Shown: positions 10,859 to 19,055, counted from the stretch's first letter. The stretch is DNA of 64,000 nt from Salipiger aestuarii (GCF_003259905.1 NZ_QLMG01000009.1:1-64000), one strand, 5' to 3'. A program made the numbers and translations. Notes: generated from the letters alone by a model not told the origin.

Positions 10859-11595
10859 CCGATTGAAGCCAGGAATGGGAAGGTTCCCAGAAGCCAGTAG
10901 GCAAACCGGGACAATTGGCCGGTCATGATGGCAACGCCCATGATGATCATGGCGACGCCTGCGCCCTTGTAGAGCCAGCGACCGGCCTTGCCGATCTGTC
11001 TGACCCGCGCGGCGATGGCGTCGGTGAACAGCGCGGCCAGCAGGAACGGCACGCCTAGCCCGGCGGAATAGATCGACAGCAGCCAAATGCCGTCCGACAT
11101 GCCGCCGGAAGTCGAACTGAGTGTCAGGATCGCGCCAAGGATCGGTCCGATGCACGGCGTCCATCCAAACGCGAAGGCCAAGCCCAGGACGTAGGCTCCG
11201 AGCGGGCGACCCCCCGGAATGTCGAGTGTGAAGCGGGTGTCACGCGAGAACGCTTCCAGACGGAAGGCACCCAGCATGACCAGTCCGAACAGGATGATGA
11301 TCGCCCCGCCCAGATAGTTGAGCTCAGTGCGCCAGGACAGAAGCAGCGACCCGAGCGCGCTGGCCCCGGCACCCAACGCGACAAAGACCGTGGAAAATCC
11401 CAAAACGAAACAGGCGCTTAGCCCAAGTGCCCCGGCGCGTGCCCGCAGACCGACCGACCGTGTCGTGCGCAAATCCGGCTGGCCCGCAATATAGGAGACA
11501 TAGCCCGGCACCAGCGGCAGGACGCAGGGCGACAGGAACGAAATGGCTCCCGCCAGAAACGCCGCGACGATGCCGATGCCGGAAATATCCATCAT
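10855..11595 (-). CDS. ccdA: CcdA/DsbD-type thiol-disulfide membrane transporter
   Basis: A 246-residue protein with six membrane segments and the two conserved Cys-Pro helices of CcdA (FLSPCVLPLVPGYVSY and GWTPCIGPILGAIL). It carries reducing equivalents from cytosolic thioredoxin to periplasmic partners. The two TlpA/DsbE-like thioredoxins upstream in the same operon are obvious partners, as is SCO1. Its start overlaps the preceding gene's stop (ATGA). Confidence 0.92.
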   Translation of the reverse strand: MMDISGIGIVAAFLAGAISFLSPCVLPLVPGYVSYIAGQPDLRTTRSVGLRARAGALGLSACFVLGFSTVFVALGAGASALGSLLLSWRTELNYLGGAIIILFGLVMLGAFRLEAFSRDTRFTLDIPGGRPLGAYVLGLAFAFGWTPCIGPILGAILTLSSTSGGMSDGIWLLSIYSAGLGVPFLLAALFTDAIAARVRQIGKAGRWLYKGAGVAMIIMGVAIMTGQLSRFAYWLLGTFPFLASIG

Positions 11596-12083
11596 GCGTT
11601 ACCATGTCCGCTGAAGGGCCGTGATGCCCACCAGAAGGCAATCAGCGGGATTACGATCCATTGCAGTACCGGCGACAACCCTGCATCGAGGACCGGAATG
11701 ATCGGCATCAGGTCCGAATAGGCCCAAGCCGCGCGGATCACGATGTTGAGCCATTCACTGAACAGCGTATATCCCAAACCGAACAATATTGTCAGGACGG
11801 TCACCGATCGTCGTGTCGGCGCCACGAAGGGCCAGCCGCGGCCGGTCAGCATCAAGGCAAGCATCAGCGCGCTCATGGCAATCAGGATGTCGCCACCCGT
11901 GCAATGAACCGCGGCGAAGGCGATCTCACCCCAGGTGCCCTCGTTCCAGATCGTGTAGAGCGGCATGTGGGCGAACTCCCAGATCAGATTAGCCGGGATG
12001 ATCACCGAAAAATATCGACGGAGTGCTGTCAGGGAAATTCTATCCGGCGCGGACTGCATGACGCCAATCGCAGCATTACTCAT
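11592..12083 (-). CDS. Four-helix membrane protein of unknown function
   Basis: A 163-residue protein with about four hydrophobic helices and conserved-looking polar residues (ANLIWEFAHMPLYTIW, AAVHCTGGDILIA). Start chosen at the ATG at 12083, which overlaps the SCO1 stop as ATGA; the frame extends ten codons upstream. It ends in an ATGA overlap with ccdA. I do not recognise the family by name, although such proteins recur beside SCO and CcdA genes. Role inferred only from operon position: periplasmic copper delivery or redox. Confidence 0.7.
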   Translation of the reverse strand: MSNAAIGVMQSAPDRISLTALRRYFSVIIPANLIWEFAHMPLYTIWNEGTWGEIAFAAVHCTGGDILIAMSALMLALMLTGRGWPFVAPTRRSVTVLTILFGLGYTLFSEWLNIVIRAAWAYSDLMPIIPVLDAGLSPVLQWIVIPLIAFWWASRPFSGHGNA

Positions 12084-12784
12084 TGAAACGCCCCCGTCAG
12101 CCGGTCCCACCAACCGCGTTCCCGGCGTCGGTGCTGGGCATTGTTGATCAACTCGCTGACATAGAGGATCAGGTTCACATTCTTGAATTCCATGCCATGG
12201 AACTTTGCGGCAAACCGCCCCCCGATATCCACGACATGGGTGACCGCACCGTGCATCATCATGTCGCTGTCGTCCGCTATCGTGAACTCCAGCCCGTAGT
12301 TCCGCGCCAGAAGGCGCGTTGCGTCGTCAGCCTGATCAGGCCGTTTGGTCAGAATGACCCAGTTGGTCGGATCGAACCGATGCCGGTCCCCGTACCCGCG
12401 CAGAACGTCAGGCGTGTCATTCACGGGATCGGTTGTGATCGAGATGAATTGCACCAGATCCCTCATCGGCCCGTCGTTGATCGAAGCCTGGACCGCCGCG
12501 ATCTTTTCCGCATGGAGCGGGCAGATGTCCGGGCAGTTGGCGTAGATGAAATGCAGGATGACGACCTTGTCGCTGAAATCCGCCAAGCGCACAGGATTGC
12601 CCTCCGCATCCTGCAACTCGAAATCCGGGGCCTGTGCTGCGTCGATGGCCTGGAAGTATGGCTCCATCTCGAACATCCGCGCATCCAGATTTTCACCCGG
12701 ATGATCGGCGGAGGCCGGAAAGGAGATCGTGGCCGCAAATGTCGCCAAGGCGGCGCGCCGGGTCAGATAGACAATCAACTGCAT
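12080..12784 (-). CDS. SCO1/SenC-family copper chaperone
   Basis: A 234-residue protein, exported (hydrophobic N-terminus ending near ASA), with the SCO thioredoxin-like fold. The copper ligands are visible as CPDIC (Cys84, Cys88) and the distal His in GAVTHVVDIGG. SCO proteins load copper into cytochrome oxidase CuA or act as thiol reductases. The start at 12784 overlaps the stop of the upstream small gene (TGATG); the longer open frame is only the shadow of that gene. Confidence 0.9.
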   Translation of the reverse strand: MQLIVYLTRRAALATFAATISFPASADHPGENLDARMFEMEPYFQAIDAAQAPDFELQDAEGNPVRLADFSDKVVILHFIYANCPDICPLHAEKIAAVQASINDGPMRDLVQFISITTDPVNDTPDVLRGYGDRHRFDPTNWVILTKRPDQADDATRLLARNYGLEFTIADDSDMMMHGAVTHVVDIGGRFAAKFHGMEFKNVNLILYVSELINNAQHRRRERGWWDRLTGAFQ

Positions 12785-13074
12785 CACCTTTCGGATTGAT
12801 GGGGCTTGCCACCACCCGCATCGTCGCATTTCCCGCCAGACCCGCCCTTCATGCACAGACCAAGCCCGCACATCGCGGCACAGGGTGCCAGCGAAACCAA
12901 GACAGGCGCGAGACCGATCGCGGTGAGCCATCCCCAGTTCAGCGCCATGCCGCCGCCCATAACGGTTGCCGCACCGACGAACAGCAGTCGTCTGCGCGTC
13001 AACCACCGGGGCCAATTGCCTGCGCTTTCGATGTCGGCGGCACCCGCATCGTTGGAAGATGATATGTCGGTCAT
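12784..13074 (-). CDS. Small Cys-containing membrane protein
   Basis: A 96-residue protein with two hydrophobic helices (LLFVGAATVMGGGMALNWGW and IGLAPVLVSLAPCAAMCGLGL) and four cysteines near the C-terminus (PCAAMCGLGLCMKGGSGGKC). The Cys-Met cluster next to the membrane suggests copper binding. It is translationally coupled to SCO1. I know no name for the family. Confidence 0.72.
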   Translation of the reverse strand: MTDISSSNDAGAADIESAGNWPRWLTRRRLLFVGAATVMGGGMALNWGWLTAIGLAPVLVSLAPCAAMCGLGLCMKGGSGGKCDDAGGGKPHQSER

Positions 13075-13156
13075 CCGGAAAATCCTTCTGACGTTTGAGT
13101 ACTGGTCATTCTGATAACTGGGCGGTCAAGGGCGGGCGGCGCTCTTTCAGGGGCGC

Positions 13157-13669
13157 TTATTCGATAAAGCCTCGCAAGAAGGAGACCATCTCGGGATCAT
13201 CCCATTCGGCCGGGCCGACCAGTCTCCCAAGCTCCCGCCCCTGCGCGTCGATCAGGATCGTTGTCGGCAGACCGACGGTGCGCAGCGCGGTCATCGACAG
13301 CATGGTCTTGTCGACATACATCTTGAGATTGTTGACACCGATCTCGTCGTAGAACCGCCGCACGACGGGCGACCCGGCCCTGTCGATGGACAGGGCGACG
13401 ACCTCGAAACGGTCGCCGCCAAGTTCCGCCTGAAGTGCATCCAGCGTCGGCATCTCTTCCCGGCAGGGGACGCACCAGGTTGCCCAAACGTTCACGAGGA
13501 TCACCTTGCCACGAAAATCCTCCATGTCCCCACGGCTGCCGTCCTCGGTCTCGAAGCGCACATTGATCACCGGCTGCGGCGTGTCGTGCAGTGCGAAGCC
13601 TTGCGGCCCGGCAAACGCCGTGCCGACGGACAATGCCCAGACGAGCAGCGCCGTTTTGAGATATTTCAT
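13157..13669 (-). CDS. TlpA-family periplasmic thioredoxin
   Basis: A 170-residue exported thioredoxin-fold protein with signal peptide (to about residue 20) and active site WCVPC (Cys66, Cys69). TlpA proteins reduce SCO1 and CuA-type copper sites; SCO1 is encoded two genes downstream and the electron source CcdA further on. The start overlaps the previous gene's stop by four bases. About 82 bases separate it from the small Cys membrane protein, with no clear feature between. Confidence 0.9.
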   Translation of the reverse strand: MKYLKTALLVWALSVGTAFAGPQGFALHDTPQPVINVRFETEDGSRGDMEDFRGKVILVNVWATWCVPCREEMPTLDALQAELGGDRFEVVALSIDRAGSPVVRRFYDEIGVNNLKMYVDKTMLSMTALRTVGLPTTILIDAQGRELGRLVGPAEWDDPEMVSFLRGFIE

Positions 13670-14262
13670 GGCGTTGGCTCCTTGCCAGCTTGGGTTTTCA
13701 GATCACGGACGATCGGCAAAAGGGTTTCCTCCAGAATCGCTCGCGTGATGGGGCCGACATGGCGGTAGGCAATGGTGCCGTCGGACGTGATGACATAGGT
13801 TTCGGGCACGCCGTAAACGCCCCATTCGATGCCAGCACGTCCGTCGATGTCGGCCCCGATGCGCGCGTAGGGATCGCCCAATTCGTCGAGCCAGGCGCGC
13901 GCCTGCTCGGGTGGGTCCTTGTAGTTGATCCCGTAGAGCGGCACCTCACCGGTGGCGCTCAGCTCCATGAACAGCGGGTGTTCGGCCCGACAGGGCACAC
14001 ACCACGAGGCAAAGACGTTCACCAGCGAGACATGGCCGATCAGGTCCTGCGTCGAAAGACCTTCCTCGCGGCGGAGCACCGGAGCAAGCGCAAACTCCGG
14101 CACAGGTTTGTCGAGAAGCGCCGATGGCAAGTCGTCGCCGCCCCTGAAAAGCCCCCAGCCGAACAAGACCATGAGGGCAAAAGCTATCAGCGGCACCAGC
14201 ACAAACCCGGAGATCCTGCGCCGCGGTACGGGGTCGATTTTGCTGACGACCTCTTGCGTCAT
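13666..14262 (-). CDS. DsbE/CcmG-type membrane-anchored thioredoxin
   Basis: A 198-residue protein with one N-terminal membrane helix (residues about 19-38) and a periplasmic thioredoxin domain with WCVPC (Cys88, Cys91) followed by the ASWCVPCRAEHP context typical of CcmG/DsbE. CcmG reduces apocytochrome c thiols; a cytochrome c gene directly precedes it with an ATGA overlap. It may be a copy dedicated to this operon's cytochrome rather than the housekeeping one. Confidence 0.88.
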   Translation of the reverse strand: MTQEVVSKIDPVPRRRISGFVLVPLIAFALMVLFGWGLFRGGDDLPSALLDKPVPEFALAPVLRREEGLSTQDLIGHVSLVNVFASWCVPCRAEHPLFMELSATGEVPLYGINYKDPPEQARAWLDELGDPYARIGADIDGRAGIEWGVYGVPETYVITSDGTIAYRHVGPITRAILEETLLPIVRDLKTQAGKEPTP

Positions 14263-14684
14263 GGCTGCACCTGCTCATCCGCAAGGGTACGGCTTTCCTG
14301 CGAAGCGCGGATCCGATCGGGCCATGTGCTCTTGATGTAATCGATGATCGCCGTGATCTCTTCATCCGTCAGCACCTCCTTGAAACCGGGCATGTCGCTT
14401 TCATAGCCATTCCCGACAATCGCCGCCGTTCCGCGCTTCACGATGTCCAAAAGCACGCGGTCCGTATGGTGCCAAGTATGGCCCGAGGCGTCATGCGGCG
14501 GGGCAGGCAACCGGCCGTTCGGCAATCTGGAGCGCCAATCGGGCTGCCCCTCCAGGTTTGCGCCATGGCAACTGGCGCAATTCTCCTGATAAAGGCGTTC
14601 GCCCGCGAGCGAGTCATCCTGCGCCGAAACGGGCAAGACCGTTGCAGCCAGCAAAAGTGCTGCGAGCCTAATGGTAATTTTCAT
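14259..14684 (-). CDS. Class I cytochrome c, periplasmic
   Basis: A 141-residue exported protein with signal peptide (to about residue 21), haem site CASCH (Cys36, Cys39, His40) and a likely axial Met in ESDMPGF. It may take electrons from the multicopper oxidase or feed a terminal oxidase. It is coupled by ATGA overlaps on both sides, to the 46-residue protein before it and the DsbE-type gene after it. Confidence 0.9.
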   Translation of the reverse strand: MKITIRLAALLLAATVLPVSAQDDSLAGERLYQENCASCHGANLEGQPDWRSRLPNGRLPAPPHDASGHTWHHTDRVLLDIVKRGTAAIVGNGYESDMPGFKEVLTDEEITAIIDYIKSTWPDRIRASQESRTLADEQVQP

Positions 14685-14821
14685 GTCGCTTGTGCCTTCT
14701 TCTGGCTATCCAAATACAACGAGAGTGCGACTATCGATGCCACGACAAGCAGGACGGACGCCCCCAGACCAATCCCCATCGACAACAGGCCGTCGCCGTT
14801 GCTGTCGCCCTCATTCCGCAT
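14681..14821 (-). CDS. Very small single-helix membrane protein (46 residues)
   Basis: A short open frame lying between the Met-rich membrane protein and cytochrome c. It encodes a polar N-terminus (MRNEGDSNGDGLLS), one strong membrane helix (MGIGLGASVLLVVASIVALS) and a short charged tail (YLDSQKKAQAT). Its stop overlaps the cytochrome c start as ATGA, the same coupling seen throughout this operon, which is the main evidence that it is real. Function unknown; a subunit or anchor for the redox proteins is possible. Confidence 0.68.
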   Translation of the reverse strand: MRNEGDSNGDGLLSMGIGLGASVLLVVASIVALSLYLDSQKKAQAT

Positions 14822-14833
14822 CTTGGCGCATTT

Positions 14834-14977
14834 CTATTTTCCGCTGTCCGAGCGGATGTATTTGACCAAGGCGATTGCCGCGAGCACCAGCACCGCCACG
14901 ATGAGTAACCAAACCAGTCCCATCGCGATCATCATGCCGCCACCCATCATTCCACCATCCATCATCATGCACTTCAT
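14834..14977 (-). CDS. Very small Met-rich membrane protein (47 residues)
   Basis: Starts with the striking run MKCMMMDGGMMGGGMM, followed by a single membrane helix (IAMGLVWLLIVAVLVLAAIA) and a basic-acidic tail (KYIRSDSGK). Seven or more methionines plus one Cys at the N-terminus suggest a Cu(I)-binding patch at the membrane face. It fits snugly between the DUF411 gene and the 46-residue gene, on the operon strand. Related short helix proteins occur in other copper islands, but I can give no established function. Confidence 0.65.
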   Translation of the reverse strand: MKCMMMDGGMMGGGMMIAMGLVWLLIVAVLVLAAIALVKYIRSDSGK

Positions 14978-15034
14978 CCTTTGTTTTCCCTTGAAACCGG
15001 TCAGGCACGGGATCGCACCAGACCGCGCAATTGA

Positions 15035-15490
15035 TCATTCGACCGCATAGACGGTCGGGTTCACACCTTCTTCGACGGTGTAAATCTTGAACGGTTCCTG
15101 CTTCGCACCCCCCATACCCGGCGATCCCAACGGCATGCCGGGAAGTGTCAGGCCGACAATGTCCGGGCGCTCATCAAGCAACTTGTTGACGACATTGACC
15201 GGCACATGACCGCTGACGACGTAGTCTTCCAGAAAGGTCGTATGGCAGCCCTGAAAATCGTCCGGGATACCTGCATCACGGCTGATCTGAGCCAGATCGT
15301 GGGTCGGCTTCACCTCGACTGTGAAGCCATTCTCGCGCAGGTAGTCCGCATAGCTCTCGCAGCATCCGCATTGCGGGTTCTTGTAGAGCGTGGCCTCTTG
15401 CGCTGCGGCAGGCGCGGCATTCAGGCTCATTGCAAGTATAGCGGCAGCACCTGCGGTGCCAAGATTGGCAAGTCCAATTAGTTTCTTCAT
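15035..15490 (-). CDS. DUF411-family periplasmic metal-binding protein
   Basis: A 151-residue protein with signal peptide (cleaved near AAAQ, about residue 30), then the DUF411 hallmark YKNPQCGCCESYADYL with a CGCC metal site, and a later GCHT and Met/Gly-rich loop (LPGMPLGSPGMGG). DUF411 proteins are common in copper and silver resistance clusters and are thought to sequester metal in the periplasm. Start chosen at 15490 where the signal peptide begins; AGGAAAG precedes it. Confidence 0.9.
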   Translation of the reverse strand: MKKLIGLANLGTAGAAAILAMSLNAAPAAAQEATLYKNPQCGCCESYADYLRENGFTVEVKPTHDLAQISRDAGIPDDFQGCHTTFLEDYVVSGHVPVNVVNKLLDERPDIVGLTLPGMPLGSPGMGGAKQEPFKIYTVEEGVNPTVYAVE

Positions 15491-15530
15491 CGGTTCTTTC
15501 CTTTCGTGGTGATCGTTACGTGAGATTGTT

Positions 15531-16970
15531 TCAGGTTTTGGTCGTGCCAGGATCGACACGTATGATGCCCATCATGCCGGCCGCCTGGTGCTCCAGGATG
15601 TGACAATGGAACATCCAGTCTCCCGGATTGTCCGCCACGAAGGCGATCTCGACCCGTTCCTCGGGCGCCATCAGGACGGTGTCCTGCCATTCGCGGTGCC
15701 GTGTCGGTTGCCCGTTCCGTGTGATCACACGGAACGAATGTCCATGAAAATGCATCGGGTGATGCCACGCGGTGCGATTGTCCATCTGCAGCACATGCGA
15801 CGTGCCCTGCGGCAGGACCAGCAAGGGATCCATCATGTGCCCCGTTGCTGCTTTGCCGTTGATGAACCACATGTTGCCTTCGCGCATCTGCTCCATCATG
15901 GACCCCATGCCGCCGCCCATCATCATCTGCCCCATCATGCCGCCGTTGAAGACGATCTGATGCCGCGCAGCCGACGCCATATCCGGTTCGGCCAGCGGGT
16001 TGGGCGACAGGTCCATCGACCAATCCGGCACACTGTCCCGCAGCCTGTCAGGCCCGTAGGCGAGATCGACCAGACGGTATTCCAGATCCCTGTAGAAGAC
16101 ATCGGTGACGGTCACGCTCTCTCCGGGCTTGCCGGTCATGTCGATCACCAGATCGACACGCATGGCCGGGCCGACCACCACGGCGTCACTGTCTGGTGCA
16201 TGAGGTGCCACGGGTTGACCGTCCAGAGCGACCACGACCGGCGCAAGCCCCCCGAAATCCAGCCCGAATATCCGGGCATTGGCTGCGTTGACCAACCTCA
16301 GGCGGATGCGTTCTCCGGATCGCACGGCGATGCGGTCCGGTATCTGGCCGTTGATGGTCACGGAATTGCCGATACGCCCGCCGTGCGCGGCGTCGTGCCG
16401 ACTTCCGAAATCTGTCGCAATCTGTCCGTCGCCGGTCATCCGCCAGTCATCGAGCATCCAGGTCAGATCGCGATCTACGCGGATCGGGTTTGCTTCCTCG
16501 ACGATCAGCGGCCCGTAAAGCCCGCGTCCGACCTGTTCGGAACTGCGTTGGTGCGGGTGATACCAGAACGTGCCAGCATCCAGTGCATCGAATTCATAGA
16601 GAAAATCGCCACCGACGGGGATCGGGTCCTGTGTTAGGAACGGCACACCATCCATCGCATTGGGTGTGCGAATGCCATGCCAGTGGACCGTCGTCCCCTC
16701 ATTTAGCCCATTCCGGGCCAGAACCCGAATTCGGTCTCCCTGCCGCACCCGGATCTCGGGGCCGGGGAGGGATCCATTGTAGCTCCAGACGTCGGTAGAG
16801 CCGTAGGGTGCCGGTCGCAGGGCGGCTTGTCCGGCCGCAGCGCGTAGCAAGAATGGGTCCTCTGTCGGACCTGCCATCGCTACTCGAGCCGGTGACAGAG
16901 CGGATATGGCCGTGAAAGCGGCACCGGTGCGCAGCACGTGCCGTCGTGAAATCAGTCTGTTGAGGGTCAT
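15531..16970 (-). CDS. Second multicopper oxidase, CopA/CueO-type, Tat-exported
   Basis: A 479-residue protein with a Tat-like signal (SRRHVLRTGAAFTAISALS). All copper clusters are present: HWH at 96-98, WYHPH near 138, HPMHFHGHSF and a C-terminal HCHILEHQAAGMM that supplies type 1 and trinuclear ligands. A Met-rich insert (GGMMGQMMMGGGMGSMMEQM, about residue 345) resembles the CueO copper-sensing region. It should oxidise Cu(I) in the periplasm. GTG at 16973 is an alternative start one codon earlier. It is more CueO-like and longer in its final domain than the oxidase at 890, so the two are not recent duplicates. Confidence 0.94.
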   Translation of the reverse strand: MTLNRLISRRHVLRTGAAFTAISALSPARVAMAGPTEDPFLLRAAAGQAALRPAPYGSTDVWSYNGSLPGPEIRVRQGDRIRVLARNGLNEGTTVHWHGIRTPNAMDGVPFLTQDPIPVGGDFLYEFDALDAGTFWYHPHQRSSEQVGRGLYGPLIVEEANPIRVDRDLTWMLDDWRMTGDGQIATDFGSRHDAAHGGRIGNSVTINGQIPDRIAVRSGERIRLRLVNAANARIFGLDFGGLAPVVVALDGQPVAPHAPDSDAVVVGPAMRVDLVIDMTGKPGESVTVTDVFYRDLEYRLVDLAYGPDRLRDSVPDWSMDLSPNPLAEPDMASAARHQIVFNGGMMGQMMMGGGMGSMMEQMREGNMWFINGKAATGHMMDPLLVLPQGTSHVLQMDNRTAWHHPMHFHGHSFRVITRNGQPTRHREWQDTVLMAPEERVEIAFVADNPGDWMFHCHILEHQAAGMMGIIRVDPGTTKT

Positions 16971-17060
16971 CACTTCTGCCTTGATCTGAAGGGGTCGCGC
17001 TCAGCCAGCTTCGGCCAAGGCAACGGTCAGGCCCCGCAATAAGCTAGGCCGTTATCAGGT

Positions 17061-17414
17061 TCAGACAGGCAGCTTGGGAGGGAATGGATCAAGCGAGGGA
17101 ATCGCGCCAATCGGGATCACAGGTCCCGCGACCGGGATGACAACACCGAAGGCCATCTCAAGCGTCATCGCTGACGTACGAGCTACGATACCGGCCGAAC
17201 TTCCCGCGCCACATGGGACCGTACACCCACCCTCGCAGGATATCCCGTCAGCAAATCCGATCGGATCGCATCCGCCGCAATGGTCGTCCGCGCTTTCGGC
17301 GCCCACCATCTGAACCATTGCTGCCTCAGCCGCATTCGCTGCCGATACATCCGGCGCAACCACGGCACCGAAGCTCAATGCAAGAATCAAAATGAGGCGA
17401 AAAACGCGGATCAT
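17061..17414 (-). CDS. Secreted Cys-rich protein under a CueR-type promoter
   Basis: About 117 residues: signal peptide (LILILALSFGAVVAPDVSAANA), then a cluster of six cysteines (DDHCGGCDP and SCEGGCTVPCGAG) and a hydrophobic Pro-rich end. Metal binding is likely. The frame is open to a TTG at 17429, but that codon overlaps the -10 box of the promoter, so the ATG at 17414 is the probable start and would lie at or very near the transcription start. It resembles in layout the secreted protein at 4015. No named family recognised. Confidence 0.68.
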   Translation of the reverse strand: MIRVFRLILILALSFGAVVAPDVSAANAAEAAMVQMVGAESADDHCGGCDPIGFADGISCEGGCTVPCGAGSSAGIVARTSAMTLEMAFGVVIPVAGPVIPIGAIPSLDPFPPKLPV

Positions 17415-17420
17415 GCAATT

Positions 17421-17451
17421 CTTATGCAAGCTTCCAGTAGGGGGAGGTCAA
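17421..17451 (-). promoter_or_regulatory. CueR-type promoter of the Cys-rich secreted protein and oxidase operon
   Basis: Read on the minus strand: TTGACC (17446-17451), a 19-base spacer with the dyad CCCCCTACTGGAAG, then CATAAG (17421-17426). The half-site ACTGGAAG is identical in style to those of the copA promoter. It should switch on the downstream oxidase, DUF411 and cytochrome/SCO genes in response to copper. Confidence 0.72.
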
Positions 17452-17583
17452 GAAGTATCCTGTAACATAGGCGTGACATTGCCACGTGGGTACTCACTGA
17501 TTGGCCAACGGATGCCCGAGGTTGGTTTCAGGGGAAAATCTGAGGCGAGACTGCGGACTCATCCAAGGTCTGTTTCGGAGCCA

Positions 17584-17619
17584 GGCAGCCACCCGCATCT
17601 TTTCATGCGGGTGGCTGCC
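17584..17619. terminator. Strong hairpin between the anchor protein gene and the CueR-type promoter
   Basis: A perfect 15-base inverted repeat (arm GGCAGCCACCCGCAT, six-base loop) ends seven bases past the stop codon of the anchor protein gene at 17626. Its position fits transcription termination of the hupE-anchor unit, but there is no run of T residues on either strand, so termination efficiency is uncertain. The remaining bases 17452-17583 show nothing else. Confidence 0.5.
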
Positions 17620-17625
17620 CTTGTG

Positions 17626-18249
17626 TCAACTTGCGTCTTTGAATTCGGTGTATTGGCCGCGCACCTGGACAGTCACGGTTGCGGGCTGGCTGTCCCGATT
17701 CCGCCAGAACCATCCGTGTTCGCCGTCAAATGCCGCGATGATCTCGCCCTCGTCGCCGGTCGAACCGCGGCCCTTTTCATAGGTCACCGACTGACCGCCG
17801 CCGTGGCCGTGCATGTCGAAATTCACCCGACCGCCATCGACCAGCATTCGGTATTCCACTGTCTGGCCCTCTTCCATGACCAGCTTCCACTCGGCGCTGT
17901 CGCCGGGTGCCAGCGTAAAGGTGGTTTCGTCGCGCCAGACTTCGGCCTCCTGTGCATGTGCCGTGCCGACAAAGAGTCCAAAGATATCGTTCATAAGGCT
18001 CGACTGCTCTTCGGCTTCGATCTCCAACAGCCTGTCGGCTTCGGCCTCCTCCGCAAGCTGGGCTTTGATCTCCCCCATCTCGCTCAGCCCGAGAACCCCG
18101 CCGATCCCGGTCGGGTCGATGTTGTATTCGGCAGGCAGCACGACGGTCACAAGGATCGCAACGGCGCTGGCCGCCGCAATGGCAGTGGAACGGATAAGCT
18201 GCGCGGAGCTGGGAAGCTCATCAAGGCTCGGTTTTTTTGCGTTAAACAT
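17626..18249 (-). CDS. Transmembrane anchor protein
   Basis: A 207-residue protein with one N-terminal membrane helix (TAIAAASAVAILVTVVLP, about residues 22-40), an acidic coiled-coil-like region (GEIKAQLAEEAEADRLLEIEAEEQ), and a beta-rich periplasmic domain with an His/Gly patch (MHGHGGGQSV). Proteins of this type are annotated as transmembrane anchor proteins and commonly pair with HupE-like genes, as here (17-base gap). The precise role is unknown; binding a metal or lipid in the periplasm is possible. Confidence 0.75.
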   Translation of the reverse strand: MFNAKKPSLDELPSSAQLIRSTAIAAASAVAILVTVVLPAEYNIDPTGIGGVLGLSEMGEIKAQLAEEAEADRLLEIEAEEQSSLMNDIFGLFVGTAHAQEAEVWRDETTFTLAPGDSAEWKLVMEEGQTVEYRMLVDGGRVNFDMHGHGGGQSVTYEKGRGSTGDEGEIIAAFDGEHGWFWRNRDSQPATVTVQVRGQYTEFKDAS

Positions 18250-18266
18250 TTTGGTCTCCTAACTTC

Positions 18267-18995
18267 TCAGGTGGCTACGAAGTAGCCGGTGATTTGCAGG
18301 CCCATGAGGATGAATCCCATGGACATCATGACGACGTTGGCGGTGTAGGCTTGGCGGAAGAAGTTTGGGGATTTCCGCCAGAATCCCATGACGATGAGGA
18401 TCACGGCAAGCGCCATGATCTGGCCAAGCTCGACGCCCACGTTGAACGCCAGAAGATTGGCCAGCAGCCCGTCCGAAGCGATTTCATACTCTAGGATTTT
18501 CGTGGCCAGGCCCGTGCCGTGGAAAAAGCCGAAGATCAACGTTGCGGCCTTAGTGTTCGGCTGGAACCCGAACCAGCGCTGATACGCCCCGAGATTGTCG
18601 AGCGCCTTGTAGACGACCGAAAGGCCGATGATCGCGTCGATGATGTAGGCGTTGATGCCCCAGCCGAACCAGACACCGGCCAGCATAGTGGACGAGTGCC
18701 CGAGGGCGAAGAGGCTGACGTAGACGCCGACATCCTTCATCTTGTAGAGGAAGAAGACGACGCCGAGCAGGAACAGGATGTGGTCGTATCCCGTCACCAT
18801 GTGTTTGGCGCCGAGATACATGAAGGGAATGATGTTGATCCCCCAGATTTCTTGGATGTAGCCCGCGTCACCTTCGGTGACATTGTGGGCAAACGCGTGG
18901 CTTGCACTCAGAACGAGTGCCGACAGCGTTATTAAGGACAGGATCACGATCCGGCGTATGCCGGGATCGGTCCAGCCCCGGTGGACTATATTCAT
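18267..18995 (-). CDS. hupE: HupE/UreJ-family metal permease
   Basis: A 242-residue membrane protein with a signal-like first helix ending SHAFAHN and six further hydrophobic segments. The family motif H-x3-G-x-D-H is visible in KHMVTGYDHILFLLGV, and FFHGTGLA forms the second conserved patch. HupE/UreJ proteins move nickel or cobalt in characterised cases; in a copper island the substrate is uncertain. It is the first gene of the minus-strand series and pairs with the anchor protein gene. Bases 18996-19055 show no clear feature. Confidence 0.88.
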   Translation of the reverse strand: MNIVHRGWTDPGIRRIVILSLITLSALVLSASHAFAHNVTEGDAGYIQEIWGINIIPFMYLGAKHMVTGYDHILFLLGVVFFLYKMKDVGVYVSLFALGHSSTMLAGVWFGWGINAYIIDAIIGLSVVYKALDNLGAYQRWFGFQPNTKAATLIFGFFHGTGLATKILEYEIASDGLLANLLAFNVGVELGQIMALAVILIVMGFWRKSPNFFRQAYTANVVMMSMGFILMGLQITGYFVAT

Positions 18996-19055
18996 GGATT
19001 TGACTCCGCATATGTGTTGATGATCGAATGCAGCGCGCTGTTGGCACGCAGTCGG

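Noticed and set aside
14811-15038. Minus-strand frame of 75 codons rich in Asp, Gly and Trp
   Set aside because: It overlaps the Met-rich 47-residue frame, which has a proper membrane helix and fits the operon; this frame has no recognisable character.
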